Shown: positions 1-12,120, counted from the first letter of the stretch. The stretch is 36,966 nucleotides of DNA from Chara braunii (GCA_003427395.1 BFEA01000195.1:970501-1007466), one strand, 5' to 3'. Notes: a model not told the origin generated them from the letters alone. Numbers and translations are program-made.

Positions 1-150
1 GCTCCCCAGCGCCCCCGACGGGCCTCCCGGGCGTGGGTGGCGCTCTGTGCGTTCGCGTTCAGAGCGTGCACCCACGTTCTTTGAACGCGCGTTCAACACG
101 TTTAAAAACTGAACGCGGAACCCGCGTTTAACGAACACGAGGCAACACAG
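1..150. mobile_element. Right end of a short inverted-repeat (hAT-like) element, cut by the window edge
   Basis: The last bases (141-150) read, on the reverse strand, CTGTGTTGCCTCG, which matches the left end CTGTGTTACCGCG of the complete element at 33346-34815. Both carry the same subterminal motif, many copies of GAACGCG or GCGTTCAA in either orientation. If the element makes 8-bp duplications, as its relative does, the copy next to this end is CGCAATCA at 151-158. The other copy lies outside the window. Methyltransferase-like coding homology begins right after this end, so the element probably landed inside that gene. The superfamily is an inference from duplication length and repeat style; no transposase is visible. 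Confidence 0.5.
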
Positions 151-155
151 CGCAA

Positions 156-2443
156 TCAGACGACAAGTTCTTCGTCGCCGTTAAAGAGCCAGACATGTTC
201 TGTTGGCAGTCTCTCACTGACATGACCGATGCCGAAAAAGTGTCGATCCGCGAAGACATTCTCGTGCTGAGGGGAGTGTTCGTGCAATTGGCAGGCGGGT
301 ATTTGAAACGTCAACATAAGCCTGAAATTAAAGATATGGTCCCGACGAGGAAAGTGGACCGCATGATGCTCCACATGTTTCACTACATCTTGTTCCTTGA
401 ATCCAAGGAGGACGCAAAGGTTTGGCGGTGTGTGAGCCAGTTTTTTCGGACCGAGGAGCAACTTCTGGTGGAGTTTGCGCTGTGAGTCCTCAGGAAATAG
501 GTGTGGGTCGAACTGCGGAAGCATTTCCACGGCGCGGTGGAGTTCGTGAACACTTGCAAACGTTGTCTTTCGTACGAGAAGGAGTCCCTCGACGAAACGA
601 AGAAAATGTACGATGATGAGAGGTTCCCTAAATCTTTCGAGAAGTCTGTCGGCGCCATTTTGCGACGAACGGAGGAAGAAGTGCAAGACACGATCAGGGT
701 CAGCGGGGATTATGTGAGATACATCAAATGACACAAGATCAACCAGGTGACCAACCTTATTCCTTTCAGTTGTTCACCTTTCCAGACTCACACTCGTCTC
801 ACTGAGATCTGCGAGATTGTGTGACATTACGTGTGCAACTTGTACGTCCTCGATTTGTGTGATCCCACACTCCTCTCAGATTGGCAAGAAGACGATTTCG
901 CCTCCTTGCAAGGCGTTCTCCAAACCTTATCGCCAAGGCATTGGGCACTTGTCGTCGTCTTCTTCCCCTCTCATTGGGAGCTCAATTTCTTGAAAGGCAT
1001 GGCCAAGCTTAACGTTCATTACGTCAGGATAGGGAAGTGGGTGCGCCATGCACAAAGGAAAGCCAATGTTCGGGACGACAATATGTTGGTCGAGGAGTAT
1101 GATCGTCTGTACGTGGTTTTCAATGGTGACAACCTGGCAGACAACACGGTCGCAGTCTTCCCGGCCAGTAGTCCATCGAAGCCTCCTCGTGCCAATGCTC
1201 CAAGTCCGGCCAAACACGCGACGACGACCCACTCGAAAGCTGCCTGTTCATCTGATCCGTCAGGATAGGCTGTGGTCTGTTTCGACGTGGCAGATGAGGA
1301 CAAGTTCCCTCGTAGCCAGTGGGAGGAGGGAGGTGTGACAAGTGTTCGAGGAGCTAGTTACGGGGACAAGGAGCGCAACTCAACTCATCTAATTGGTCTG
1401 CTGGAGAACTTTTGCAAAGTTGGGCAAACTGTTTTTTTCTTCGGGAAGGCGCATGCGTCTGTAGTGTGGGAGCTCCTCCGCAGCGGTCAGAACGTCGTTG
1501 CGTTAGAGAACGAGGCGAACATGATCGATTACCTTTGCGAGTCCGTTAGGACATGCGTAAGGGACCCTCGCCACCATTACTCTTTTGTCCAGACCACCGG
1601 CGAACGGAACTGGGATCCCAAACGTGATATGTATTGAAAATTGCTGGAGAAGAAAAGAACGGAGGTTTGAGAGTTCCTTTTCGAGCTAGGATCGCCTGCT
1701 CAGACCGACCTGGAATACAACCGACGGAGGAACCTGGTGTTCGATGTGCTGAATGGTTACCACGATGCACCCAGGGAGTCTGTCTCAAATTTCCTGAAAA
1801 GGTTGGAGCACGTTTTCTTGTTGATGGCCGAACCGCTGACCCTCGAAAACTACAAGGCGCAGTTCGACGAGAAAGACCCTTTCAACGTTGAGGACATGGA
1901 GGAGATGAGCGACTCTGAAACCTTCGATTTCGAGTCCATGTCACTTCCTCAGGTGGTTGCAAAGGTTGATGATGAAGGGAAGGTGTTCCTCGGAGATATA
2001 GCACGTCCCCTGCCGGTTTGAAGCATGTGTTAGAGCGCGAAACAGTCGAGGACCAATTTTCTGATGACGGGGAAGAAGAGAGAGACTATGATTACGAACC
2101 TGGTGACAAGCTCCCTAGGGACCATGATACTTGGGAGAATGACTGACTCTTCTTCTACGGGAGGCATCACCGGTGTACGCTGGAGGATGTCTTGGGCCAC
2201 AACATCGTCTGGCACCCCAGGAAATTCCAACCTCAGGCTGCTGTAAAGACTAGAAAGTGGGTGATGGCAATGAAGGAAGTCGATGGCAAGAGGAGTGGCA
2301 TGAACAGACTGGGAGCGGATCCATTTAAGAAAAAGGCGAGCGAGGCTCTGGTGGAGCATTTGAGGGTTATGAACTCGAAAGAAGCCTGTCGGACGTCAAT
2401 GCGTATAACATGTTATTCGTTAAAACAGGACATTGTATTTTAA
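156..2443 (+). pseudogene. Broken N4/N6 DNA-methyltransferase-like gene (left copy)
   Basis: A diverged relative of the gene at 20376-23534. Shared blocks in order: CWQSLTDMTDAEK near 204, VLDLCDP near 850, GKWVRHAQRK near 1035, FFFGKAHASVVWELL near 1437, FDVLNGYHDA near 1740 and GHNIVWHPRKF near 2195. One frame stays open from 156 to about 2000 except for stops at 483 (TGA), 498 (TAG), 729 (TGA), 822 (TGA), 1266 (TAG), 1635 (TGA) and 1668 (TGA). One frame change occurs between about 1985 and 2020, then another TGA at 2144 precedes the C-terminal block. Homology fades near 2410. The N-terminal part is missing, presumably beyond the transposon ending at 150. No ParB-like partner is seen beside it. 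Confidence 0.75.
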
Positions 2444-2569
2444 ATTGGTACTCGAAAGCTTTAAATTTCATATTAAAATCACCATATTTTAGACTTAAAT
2501 GGAACTTGGGGCTACGAGTATTGAACCCGATGATTGCAATTGACAGGCCATAAATCGAAACTGAACTGA

Positions 2570-3320
2570 AGATTCAAGGCAATCACGTACTGAGCATGAT
2601 GGTTCAAGTGTGGATTCCATTGCACTTCCCTTAATTTTGTAACTTAAAAGCCGTTACGGTAATTGACATCCATAAATTGGAACTTTATTGAACTTCAAGA
2701 CTAACTTTTAGGCAATAACACAGTAAACGAGATGGCTTAAGTATGGATTTCATTGCACTTTATGGAAGACTAACTTGAAGGCAATCACACGGTAAATGAG
2801 ATGGTTTAAGTATGGATTCCATCGCACTTCGATAATTTATGTAACTTCAAAGATGTAACTGGTGGACTTGCACAAATTGAAACTCAATCGAAGGGTTAAC
2901 TTTAAGGCAATCAGACGGTTTAAGTATAGATTTCATCACACTTCGATAATTTATGTTACTTAAAAGACATTACTAGCATGTCATTGTCATACATTGAAAT
3001 TCGCTGACACTTGAAGATGCACGTAATAAGACATTGAACGAGAAGGTTTTGAATGACCTCAGAGTCTGCATGAATTTTGACTAATTTTGAGTGGGGCGTA
3101 TTTGACATGACATTGTGTCAAGCAGAAATTGGATGTCAATGGAATAGTTGATGCAATCACACGGCAAACGAGATGGCAAACGAGATGGCAAACGAGATGG
3201 CAAACGAGATGGTTTAAGTACTATGGATTCCGTCGCACTTCGGCAAATGACCATAAACTGACATGACATTATCATGAACTTAAAATCAAGTGAGTACCAT
3301 GAATTTCATCGCACTTCAAA
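2570..3320. repeat. AT-rich imperfect tandem repeat with a 22-bp AAGT...ACTT core
   Basis: Units of variable length share GGCAATCACACGG, then AAACGAGATGG, then a 22-bp core starting AAGTATGGAT and ending GCACTT, then GATAATTTATGTAACTT. Cores lie at 2606-2627, 2739-2760, 2808-2829, 2922-2943, 3216-3240 (with 3 extra bases) and about 3294-3318. The core matches the GC-rich dyad found at 7.4-25.4 kb in about 17 of 22 positions. A similar AT-rich array lies at 26343-26583. The stretch 3330-3631 shows nothing I can name. Confidence 0.7.
3163..3210 (+). repeat. Four copies of a 12-bp minisatellite
   Basis: GGCAAACGAGAT is repeated four times without change inside one unit of the surrounding AT-rich repeat. 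It is an expansion of a 12-mer that occurs once in the neighbouring units, so it is probably recent replication slippage. Confidence 0.9.
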
Positions 3321-3631
3321 AAATATCATAACAAAATTGAACTACGAATGCTGTGTCTAAATTAAATGCTACTAGCCGCCGCAATCTAAACTTTCGAAAC
3401 GGTTTCCGCTATCATACATAAATGTAAAGCATCTACAAGCGTCCCCGGGCATCTATATAATTTCTGTATCTTCTCCAGAACCACGCAATCCACATGCGCA
3501 AGGGCGAATGGGATACGAATAACCATGTCTCATTTCTTCTGTCGCACAGCCTACACAATACGTGACATGCACACACAAGCGAAAACGAAATGTCGGTAAA
3601 GTAGAAACATCAACACATAATGAAGTTAACT

Positions 3632-6600
3632 TCAGAAATTGCTTAACCACCACCCAACCATCCGAAAAACATCAACCCTAAACTGTGTACAAAATCTGCC
3701 AACTCGTTGTACAACAGAGTCGTCCCAATTCACCAAGTCAAAAGAGAATATAGTCCATTCCTAATTCCCGTCCGAACAGTCATTCCCTTCCGCACATAGA
3801 CTTAGATCTTGAAGTGCAGCTTCAGCGTTCAGTCGAACGTTGGAAGGAATGACAAGTCCAGTCGTGAACGACTTTGTACCTCTACCTGGCCTCTCCCAAC
3901 CAAAAGCGATCGAGTCGGCATGTTGCCATTGTGTCTGGTCAGTCTTCTTCTATCTTTTTTCCCATGGGTTATCGTACAATTCTTCGAGCGACTTTGCTAT
4001 CTCGGTTGGCACCCAGTATTCCACGAGCACTTCATTACAATTTGGCAAATCCTTTTCACGAACCACCTGCGATTGTGCTCTTCCCACCCAAATAGGCACG
4101 CCTTTCGAAATATCGTCGTCGGAGGGGCGAAGGATAAGAAAAGTGCCGACGTTGATATGCTCGAGGAGGTCGAAACTGGTCTTCGGGCGATCTTTTCTAC
4201 GTCCAACGAACAGGGGTTCCCTGTCGTCGATGTTGGCATTACTAGGAGAAGGTTGTTGATCGTTTTCGAGGGGACGAGGGCTTGGCCAAAAACCTTCCTG
4301 AGGTTGTGTGGACAACCCGTTCTCGATGATCTCGTCGCCACGTTTGATAACCTCGTCCCAGTACCACAAAGCTCTTTCTCTCCGACATACCTCATGTTCT
4401 TTGAAAGTGCACCATGTTGACCGCTTGCTCTCTAGCAACTCGCGGAATCGAATAACACCATGTTTGTCATTCAGATAGTGTTTTCAAGGAACAGGCTTCA
4501 CGGGAGGCGGGTCAAATGGCCACGAAGGACCTGCGTAGCTTCCATCGGGGTTCTGATTGAACCAATAAATCGGACCTTCCTCGGGCAGCCAGTTGTCGTC
4601 ATCACAAAACTCCTTGTAAAACATGCCCGGGTTTTCTCCAACCATCAAAAATTTAAGCAAGTATGGTTGGGAAATACCGGTAATGTCTGACGCAACGCAT
4701 GGGTCTACTATACTTATAAAATCTGCCAATGTGTCGAGGAAAATACATTTGGGAGGCTTTTTGTGGGATTGCTCTACGAGCTCAAACAACTCGTCCATAG
4801 TATAAGCGTCTGTGTCTTTCAATTTCTTTGAGAAGACACTTAAAGTAGCATCAACGTCCGTATGGGTATGTCCCACCAGCATGAAACCTATTTCCACCTC
4901 TTGGAAAACTTTCAACTTCACCAACAGTGCAGCCAGTCCACATACGTACTTGTTCTTGTTTTCCCGCCAATAATTATCTGCTTGAATGCGCAAAAAGGGT
5001 GGTAGTGACCCCCCAGTCGCTTGAATTTCGACGAGGGTTCACGTGAGACAAGTAATGACTGTGTTCGAATCGTGTTTGAAATATGGAAACCACGTGTACA
5101 CATAAATACTAGGGTCTCTACCGTGTGCAATGACACCGGTCAGAGTCGTTTTCATCATCGTCTCGTGCCTAAGGTCTTTCGAGTAGTTNGCCTGACCAAT
5201 ANGGGGGATAGTCGTNTTCTTCTGATCCATGCCGTCAATGATGAGACATAAACGCTCGTTGGGACGGACCATCGATTCAATCTTCGCGCGACTATAGTCC
5301 AATCTGTGTTCAACTTGCTGCCTTCCGTAAGCTTTCATCTCGTGTTGTATACGCTCTTCCAGTTCATGACAGACGACACACTTCGTGAATGTGTTAGAGT
5401 GTGCGAGCGAAACGTGGTAATAGTGTTTTTGCCACAGTTTATAAAAGTTGGACTCGGACACGACCTCGAGGCTGACGGCGAAAAAGTCAGATTTGATGGA
5501 CTCATAAATAGATCTCTTCGTAAAAGTTTCTAGCAGTCGAAGCTTCGGTCTGTAAACCCCACCTTTGTGAGCCATCTCATTCGGTATGCTATCCGCATGA
5601 CACTCGATGAAATTTTTCATGCTGGCAAGCATGGCGACCGTCTTTTCTGTTGGTTGATGTCTACCCCTCAACCCATGCTCACAACGTATGAAGCCATTAT
5701 CGAAGCGCTTTTTGTAACTATAAAACGTATTATGAGAGACACCAAGGACGTTGCAATACGCCTTGACACACATCGAACGTTCCAACTCTACAGGACGGAC
5801 TCGTTTGTGTCCGCCCTCACTCAATGTGAAATCTTTAAGACTTTTCATCCACCACTCTGCTCGCTCTTCTGGACTCTAACTGTACAGTCCTTGTCTTACC
5901 TGTCGGACTTCCTCCGATGACATGTTGTAACAACAACGAGCTTTGCAACATGCCATGCCACGAACCATGAGCAATTTTCTTTCCGACAGCATGTCTTTTG
6001 CTCTTTTGTATTGTTCTTTCCTTCTAACGTTCCTATTAGCCATGCTATACGGTCTTATTTCCCCTGGCAGAGGCGCTGGCAAAATTTCGAGTATTGCCAT
6101 GTTCTCTGCATCACTTCTGCCAGACGATTCCGACGTATAGTGACTCTGATCAGGAATCGCATTCTGAGACCGGACTTGCGTTGGACTTGCCCGTGCTGTG
6201 GACAGTTCCTCCGAAGAATAGTCGGTGTCAACCAACTTTGTAGTACTCGAGGTAGCGTGAATCGAAGGTGCACTCGAAGAGGATTGTTGTCCAGACGAGT
6301 AATCAGTGGTCACCAACTTCTCACTCTCGTCATAAGATGTTGCGAAAGAAGCAGGCATTGGCACGCAACTGCTCTGCGCCGAAGTTGTCGGGTGCACCTC
6401 GTCAGGAATGTGGAACTCAATCCGGGAGGCAAACGGTTCTTCGCCTGGGGACAGTGTCACCAAATCCGTAGGCAGTTGGATGCAACCTCCAAAGCTCTCC
6501 CGAAAAGCGAGACTTCGTTTTCTGGGGAAAGCTGCAGTGGACTGTTGGAAAGACGAACTGTCAGAAGAGCTGGTCGCGGCCAAGTCCAGGTGTTGTAGCT

Positions 6601-6768
6601 GGCAATGCAAGTCGATGGCCTATTCAGTTTCCATAGCCCGGTTCATGCGGCCGTTCGCTGAGCTGCTCTTGGCACCGTCATGTAACCGTCGGCGATTCCC
6701 GTCAGCGAAATCGATTATACTCTCCCATGCGGATTGAACGGGTCGTTCGAATTCGTCTCCACACCCTG
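3632..6768 (-). pseudogene. DUF7869-type, DDE-integrase-like transposon gene with in-frame stops
   Basis: Minus-strand frame running 6768 to 3632 with no indel. In order: a serine-rich N-terminal region; a short Cys block (CCKARCC near 5940) before an SSEEVRQVRQ helix; a helix-turn-helix-like stretch (VLGVSHNTFYSYKKRF near 5745); CVVCHELEER near 5370; IIDGMDQ near 5225; RIQADNYWRENKNKY near 4990; VGHTHTDVDA near 4870; and a C-terminal VPIWVGR block near 4105. The Asp residues of DGMDQ, QADN and HTDVDA fit an RNase H/DDE-like integrase fold. The family name is from memory of this motif set. Stops: 6620 TAG, 5876 TAG, 5039 TGA, 4484 TGA, 3950 TAG, and probably 3761 TAG, after which the frame stays open to TGA at 3632. 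Three ambiguous bases (about 5190, 5203 and 5216) lie just after DGMDQ. The 5' boundary at 6768 is a guess from a TTTTGCAG acceptor. Confidence 0.7.
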
Positions 6769-6825
6769 CAAAACAGCGGAGTAAACTGTCAGCATGAATA
6801 CTAAAGAATGAAGTTCAAACTTTTG

Positions 6826-6834
6826 CTTTTTATA
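6826..6834 (-). promoter_or_regulatory. Possible TATA box of the DUF7869-like gene
   Basis: The reverse strand reads AAGTATAAAAAGC about 60 bases upstream of the inferred first codons of the gene at 3632-6768. Position and sequence suit a core promoter. There is no direct evidence of transcription. Beyond it, 6841-7386 has no recognisable gene or repeat: TTATAAGG on the plus strand near 7158 and a GGTCCAACATCC end near 7235 hint at a solo LTR, but no second copy is present. Confidence 0.35.
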
Positions 6835-7386
6835 CTTGTATAGTTGGACGTTGAAGTCCATAGCAGCTGTCAAAGTCAGACCCCTTGACCTTTTCTAAGG
6901 CCTCCGTAGATGGAACTCAGCTGCTACAAAGGGTCTTGGCCCACCCACCCGTTACTCCCTTAGGTTGCTGGAGAGGGTAGGTCCCGTAACCGTCTTGGCG
7001 GTTGTCTAGCGTCGAGAGGTAAGACCCTCAAGGCGCTTGTCAGCCGACACTTGAGTGTCGAATGAGACCCTTGGCGATGCCGAGGGCCACGTGAGTATGG
7101 AGAGCATATAACATGCCATCGCTTCGACTGCTTGCGAACTCATGCATGGGAAGTCGTTATAAGGAGGCCTGTGTCCGGCCCACATTTATAGATGTTTGCC
7201 TCGCACTGCCTGTAAGTGGTTGGTGACATTTGGTTATGGGTCCAACATCCCACGGGCCAGGCGTGAATCTTTGTTGTTTATTTATCGACCCATTTATTTC
7301 GTCGTTGCTTGACGTACTTCCAGGAGGATGTGTCCTATCATGAGTTAGACGTGCACAAGGAGCGGTCCGACTGTCGCGGAATCCAG

Positions 7387-8111
7387 AAGTCCGTCGGGAC
7401 CCGAACTTGGGAGAAATCGAATCGACGGCGAACCGGTCATGAATCGGTCGCTGTGAACTGACTGTCGGTCAATCGTGATCAGGAACGCAAGGCTGTGAGA
7501 TGTAGGAGGCTAGAGAAAACATGGCTTAATGGCCCTCAGGCGACCCCCACAAACCCCTACTAACCGCACATCGATCAGGAGGCTGTGTGCTGGGACACCA
7601 AGCCTTTGCAGCCCGCGCGGCTTCAACACTTAAGTGCCTTCGCACGCGGACGACAATAATGACTGCCACAGACAACAACCCCCATATACCGTAGTCACGA
7701 CAACACACACGGCGAGCTTGACTGCGCACCCATAGCTCTACGACAACGAAAACATACACGATGGACCAGGCCGTGGAAATAGACGGTTAGCATCACCCGG
7801 AACTCGAAAGTTCGCCGTGATCCAAACTTGGCGGTTTCTTATGGTGCCAAGAATGTTTCCACGCTCTCCCGCAGTCAGAAGAAAGGCTAGTCGCGGGTGT
7901 CAGAGTCACCCCGACCCCAATCGACCCCTGTTACCACCGCTGTTGGCCCCAATCGACCCCTGTTAACACCGATTCTCTCTAATGACAAAACGAGCCCGTG
8001 CGGTGTCAGTGTCACCCCGACAAACCCCGATCCGTGTAATTGACAAGGCGATCTTCGAAGTAGGCGGTTGCAGGAGTGGCAAAGTACCGGTTCAGGAAGT
8101 TGGCGATCGCA
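7387..8111. repeat. Degenerate partial units at the left edge of a satellite-like array
   Basis: Copies of the 22-bp dyad at 7387-7408 and 7808-7829 mark two truncated units. The second contains CCAATCGACCCCTGTTAACACC, split here as CCAATCGACCCC then TGTTAACACC, which recurs in the full units to the right (for example near 8336). Open frames here are not conserved and I do not count them as genes. Confidence 0.55.
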
Positions 8112-10386
8112 AAGTCCATCGGGATCCGAACTTGGCGGTTGCAGGAGTGGCGAGGACGCGGTTTCTGCGTGGCACGTCGAAGATTTGGAGGGTCAGCGGG
8201 TGCATACAAGGAACGGTATGTGCGGGCGTAACGAATAAAGGCTCTGCTGCACTCGAATGTCCGCTGGACGAGACCACGCACAGAAGAAAGGGCAGTGGTG
8301 GATGCAGTACTTCAGAAATTGGCGCTGCAGGACGCCCAATTGACCCCTGTTAACACCGATTCTCCCCATCTTGAAAGCGAGCTCGTCCAATGTTTCAGTC
8401 ACACCTACGATTTGAACAACTCGTGGAACTCGCACATCTCCACGGCGTGGACAAGAAAAACGTAGCCGTGGCTGATTGACCCCCCATGCAACCCTTACAA
8501 ACCCTGAGTGGCCAAGGCGACTCCCAATTCGCGCGCTGGCGACGTCGACGTCTGACAGCGCGAACCGAAAAGCACGCCGGAACACGAGCGTGCCAGCGAC
8601 AAGTCTCCACACATCGCGACGGTTAAACCCCCTGGAGGGCAACGAAGATCGACGGCAAACCGAGAACGGACCCGGCCTCTGCCACCGACGGCGAACCCCC
8701 TTAAACCCCTATAAGGGCAACTCACAAGGCGTGTAATTTTGAGCACCCACAGTACTCTCGCGAGCACTTCTGCATATGAAAAGGTCTCTGACAATGCAAA
8801 CACATGCGAAAGGCCAGGTCGTTAAATAGTGTGCTTTGATATAGGCGGAACCTCAAAGTCCGCCAGGATCCGAACTTGGCGGCTGCAGGAGTGGCGAGGA
8901 ACCATTTTGGCGGTTGAATAGTGCGCTTAGATTAAGGCGAACCTCAGAGTCCGCCGGGATCCAAACATTGGCGGTTGCAGGAGTGGCGACGAACCTTTTT
9001 TTCCGCGGCCTGTCGGAGAGTGGAAGGGAGGGTCATAGGGTGCGCACAAGGAATGGTATGCGAGGGTGTATCGAATAAAGGCTCCGCCGCTCTCGAGTGT
9101 CCGTGGAACGAGAGCACGCACGGAAGAAAGGGCAGTGGTGGATGCAACACATAACAGTCTGGCGCTGAAGGACCCCACAAATGACCCTTGTTAACATCCA
9201 TTCTCCCCATCGTCAAAGCAAGGTCGTCCGGTGTTTCACTCACAGCTACCAGTAGCACAGCTCGTGGAACTCGAACATCTCCGCGGTGGGGACAAGAATA
9301 AATTGTAGCCTTTGCTGAAAGACCCCCCTGCAACCCCTACAAACCCCTGTGCGTGCAGTCGAGACGGCGACCCCAAATTCGAGCGCTGGAAACGTCGACG
9401 TATGACTGCGCGAAACGGAAAGCACGCCGAAACAGGAGCATGTCAGCAACAACAGTCCACACATCGCGACGGTTAAACCCCTTGGAGGGCAACGAAGATC
9501 GACGGCAGACCGAGAACGGAACCGGCCTTTGTCACTGGCGACGACCCCCATAAACCCCTATAAGCGCTTTTCGCAAGCCCGCAGCACTCTCGCGAGCACT
9601 CCTGCACACCAAAAGGTTTCCGACAATCTGGTCATATTCGGCATGCCAGGCCGTTGAAAAGTGTGGTTAGATTTAGGCGGGACCTCAAAGCCCGCCGTGA
9701 TCCGAACTTGGCAGTTGCACGTGTGGTGGGGAACCGTTTTCTGCGCCGCACGTCGGATCGTGGAGGGGAGGGTCAGCGGGTGCACACAAGGAATGGTGTG
9801 TGCGGGCACATCGAATAGAGGCTCTGTCGTCCTCGAGTGTCAGTGCAACGAGAGCACGGACAAAAGAAAGGGCTGTCTTTGATGCAGCACTTTACGAATC
9901 GACGCAGCAGGACCCCCAATTGACCCCTGTTAACATCGACTCTCCCCATCGCCACACAAGCATGTCGTACGCTGTTTCACTCACAGCTACCAGTATAACA
10001 GCTCGCGGAACTTCCACCTCCCAGCGGCATGAACACGAAAAATGCAGCCGTGGGCAAAAGACCCCCCTGCAACCCCTACAAACCCCGATTAGTGAAGTCG
10101 CGAAGGCGACACCAATTTCGCGCACTAGAAACATCGACGTGTGACAGCGCAAACCGAAAAGCACGCCGAAACACGAGCATGTAAGCGGGCGCACACAAGC
10201 GTGGACGACAGACATAGAACGGACGCGGCCTCTGGAACCGACGTCAACCCCCATAAACCCCTACAAGGGCAATTCGCAAGGCCTCTGCTCGCGAGCGGCT
10301 CTGCATACCGAAAGGTCTCTGACAATGCAAACCATCGCGACAGGCCACGCCGTCGAATAGTGTGGTCTTATCCACCTGGAAACTAA
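8112..10386. repeat. Satellite-like tandem repeat, about 700-745 bp per unit, three units
   Basis: Units begin at the 22-bp dyad at 8112, 8947 and 9688, with a 91-bp partial unit from 8856. Spacings are 744, 91, 741 and 699 bases. Each unit has the same order of landmarks: the dyad followed by GGCGGTTGCAGGAGTGGCGAGG; a GTGCACACAAGGAATGG block; GAACGAGAGCACG; CCCCTGTTAACA; CTGCAACCCCTACAAACCCC; AGCACGCCGAAACA; and CCCCTATAAG near the end. Copies have drifted by scattered substitutions and small indels. The CCCCTA/AACCCC phrases resemble plant telomere repeats but are not in tandem. Confidence 0.8.
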
Positions 10387-11512
10387 AAGTCCGTCGGGAT
10401 TCGAACTTGGCGTCGGCAGGAGTGGCGAGGAGCCGGTTTCTGCGCTGCATGTCGCAGATTGGGAGGGAGGTCAGCGGCCGCACACAAGCTGTTGCTCAAC
10501 CCCCTTTAAACCCTCATAAGGCAATTCTCAAGGCTGGCACTTTTGCGCAGCCAACGGTATCCGGCAACCAAACACATGCGAAAGCGCGGGGCGTTGGTAA
10601 GGGCGGTAAAATAAATGGCGAACGTAGAGGTCCGCTCGAATCCGAACTTGACAAAAAGACACTGTTTTGTTTTTGCTATAGGCGCTGCTATATCTGTGTA
10701 TTTATGCGGCGACACCATGCCAAGGCCCGTCGGTTGGGACCCAGAAAAATGCAATGTCGGCAATACCCCCATAAGACCCCTACAAACCGTCGGAACAGCG
10801 CACATTGGCAGCGGCGTGGCAAGCGCCAAACCGCAAGCCCGCCGGGATCCGAACTTCGTGTTGTCGCCCTCAAGCGCTTCTGCATACCGAAAGGTCTCTG
10901 ACAATGCGAACCATCGCGACAGGCCAGGCCGTTGAATGGTGTGGTCAGACTCATCCGGTAACCGAAAATCCGCCGGGATCCGAAGTTGGCGTCTGTAGGA
11001 ATGGCGAGGAACCGTTTTCTGCCCTGCACGTCGCAGATTGGGAGGGAGGTCAGCGACCGCACACAAGCTGTTGCTCAACCCCCTTCAAACCCTCATAAGG
11101 CAATTCTCAAGGCTGGCACTTTTGCGCACGCAACGGTATCTGGCAACCATACACATGCTAAAGCGCAGGGCGTTGGTAAGGGCGGTAAAATAAACGGCGA
11201 ACGTCGAAGTCCGCTCAAATCCGAACTCGACAAAAAGACACTATTTTGTTTTTTCTGTGGGCGCTGCTATATCTGTGTATTTTTGCGAAGACACCAAGCC
11301 AAGGCCCGTCGGTTGGGACCCACAAAAATGCAATGTAGGCAATACCCCCATAAGACCCCTACAAACCGTCGGAACAACGCACATTGGCAGGAAGCGTGTG
11401 ATTTCAGCGATGCGGTCAAAACAGCGCACGTCGGAAGGAACACGAAAAGAATCACCTAAGCAGCTCGTGGCGTGGCAAGCGCCAAACCGCAAGTCCGCTG
11501 GGATCCGAACTT
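10387..11512. repeat. Second satellite sub-type: a 579-bp direct duplication
   Basis: 10387-10820 and 10966-11395 are near-identical, offset by 579 bases (CACACAAGCTGTTGCTCAAC at 10481 and 11060). They share the dyad, TTGGGAGGGAGGTCAGCG, GGCTGGCACTTTTGCGCA, GGCGCTGCTATATCTGTGTA and CCCCATAAGACCCCTACAAA. Further dyads are at 10628, 10835, 11207 and 11491, so this sub-type carries two or three per unit. Inverted copy 11624-11645 lies just outside. It looks like a rearranged branch of the 8112-10386 satellite. Confidence 0.8.
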
Positions 11513-11809
11513 CGTGTTGTCGCCCTCGAGGCGGTGGCGGACGCCGTTGCAACAGGAAGCGCGAAACCAATAACCGCCAACCAAAAAACGGCAATGGTGG
11601 GTAGGAATACCAGGCGGAAAGGGAAGTCCGGATACGGGCGAACTACAACAATCGAGCGGTGTGTTCTCACGGGCGTTGTTTGTTATTCAACGAGGCCATC
11701 GCCACGAAACACGCTGCGCACACGGCGAAGAAACACCGTCAACACTTCAGCGAGCGGTGGCATCGTTCTCCATCTTGCGCACCCAGCGTGTTCATTGTTT
11801 GCTCGGGAG

Positions 11810-12120
11810 CTCACAGTCCTAGCGTTGATGGTACGGAATGCTCCATGGCATCGCTCACGACCAGCGCCAGGAGCGAGCGCTGATTATCCCCTGGCTCTCG
11901 GATGGATGATGTGCACGTCGTGTGTGCGCACATACGTGGCGTTGGGCGTGCACAATGGGGTGGCGCATCTCGCACGACCAACGCCAAGAGCAGGCGCTGA
12001 TCGTCCACGTGCTTTCGGATGGAGACGACACCAGCTCCCCCGGGATTGGCGCCGTAGAGCGCGCGCTGATCATCCACGTGCTTTCGTGGTGAGCGGCACG
12101 TGGAGGATCGACATCCTCCC
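11810..12120. repeat. Short imperfect tandem repeat
   Basis: The phrase GCGCTGAT, then ATCC or GTCC, then ACGTGCTTTCG recurs at 11877, 11995 and 12063, each preceded by GACCA(A/G)CGCCA-type sequence. A 259-codon frame runs over this region but its composition follows the repeat, so I give no gene. 12121-12420 shows nothing more. Confidence 0.5.

Noticed and set aside
156-6768. An alternative genetic code reading TGA and TAG as amino acids
   Set aside because: The ParB-like and methyltransferase-like genes and the protease domain are long and do not need it within their core domains; the ParB-like gene ends at TGA. Reciprocal CGA/TGA pairs at 27156-27849 show that stops arose by mutation.
6841-7260. 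Solo LTR
   Set aside because: TATA-like and CCAACA-like features are suggestive, but there is no second copy, no target duplication and no clear ends.
8012-9955. Minus-strand open frames that look alike between satellite units
   Set aside because: They follow repeat homology, start and end at different points in each unit and show no protein family.
7520-11370. Interstitial telomere repeats (CCCTAAA type)
   Set aside because: Phrases such as CCCCTACAAACCCC are single, diverged and part of the satellite unit, with no head-to-tail telomere run.
7387-11650. CRISPR array
   Set aside because: The 22-mer copies are irregularly spaced by 90-750 bases, occur in both orientations elsewhere and sit inside longer homologous units.
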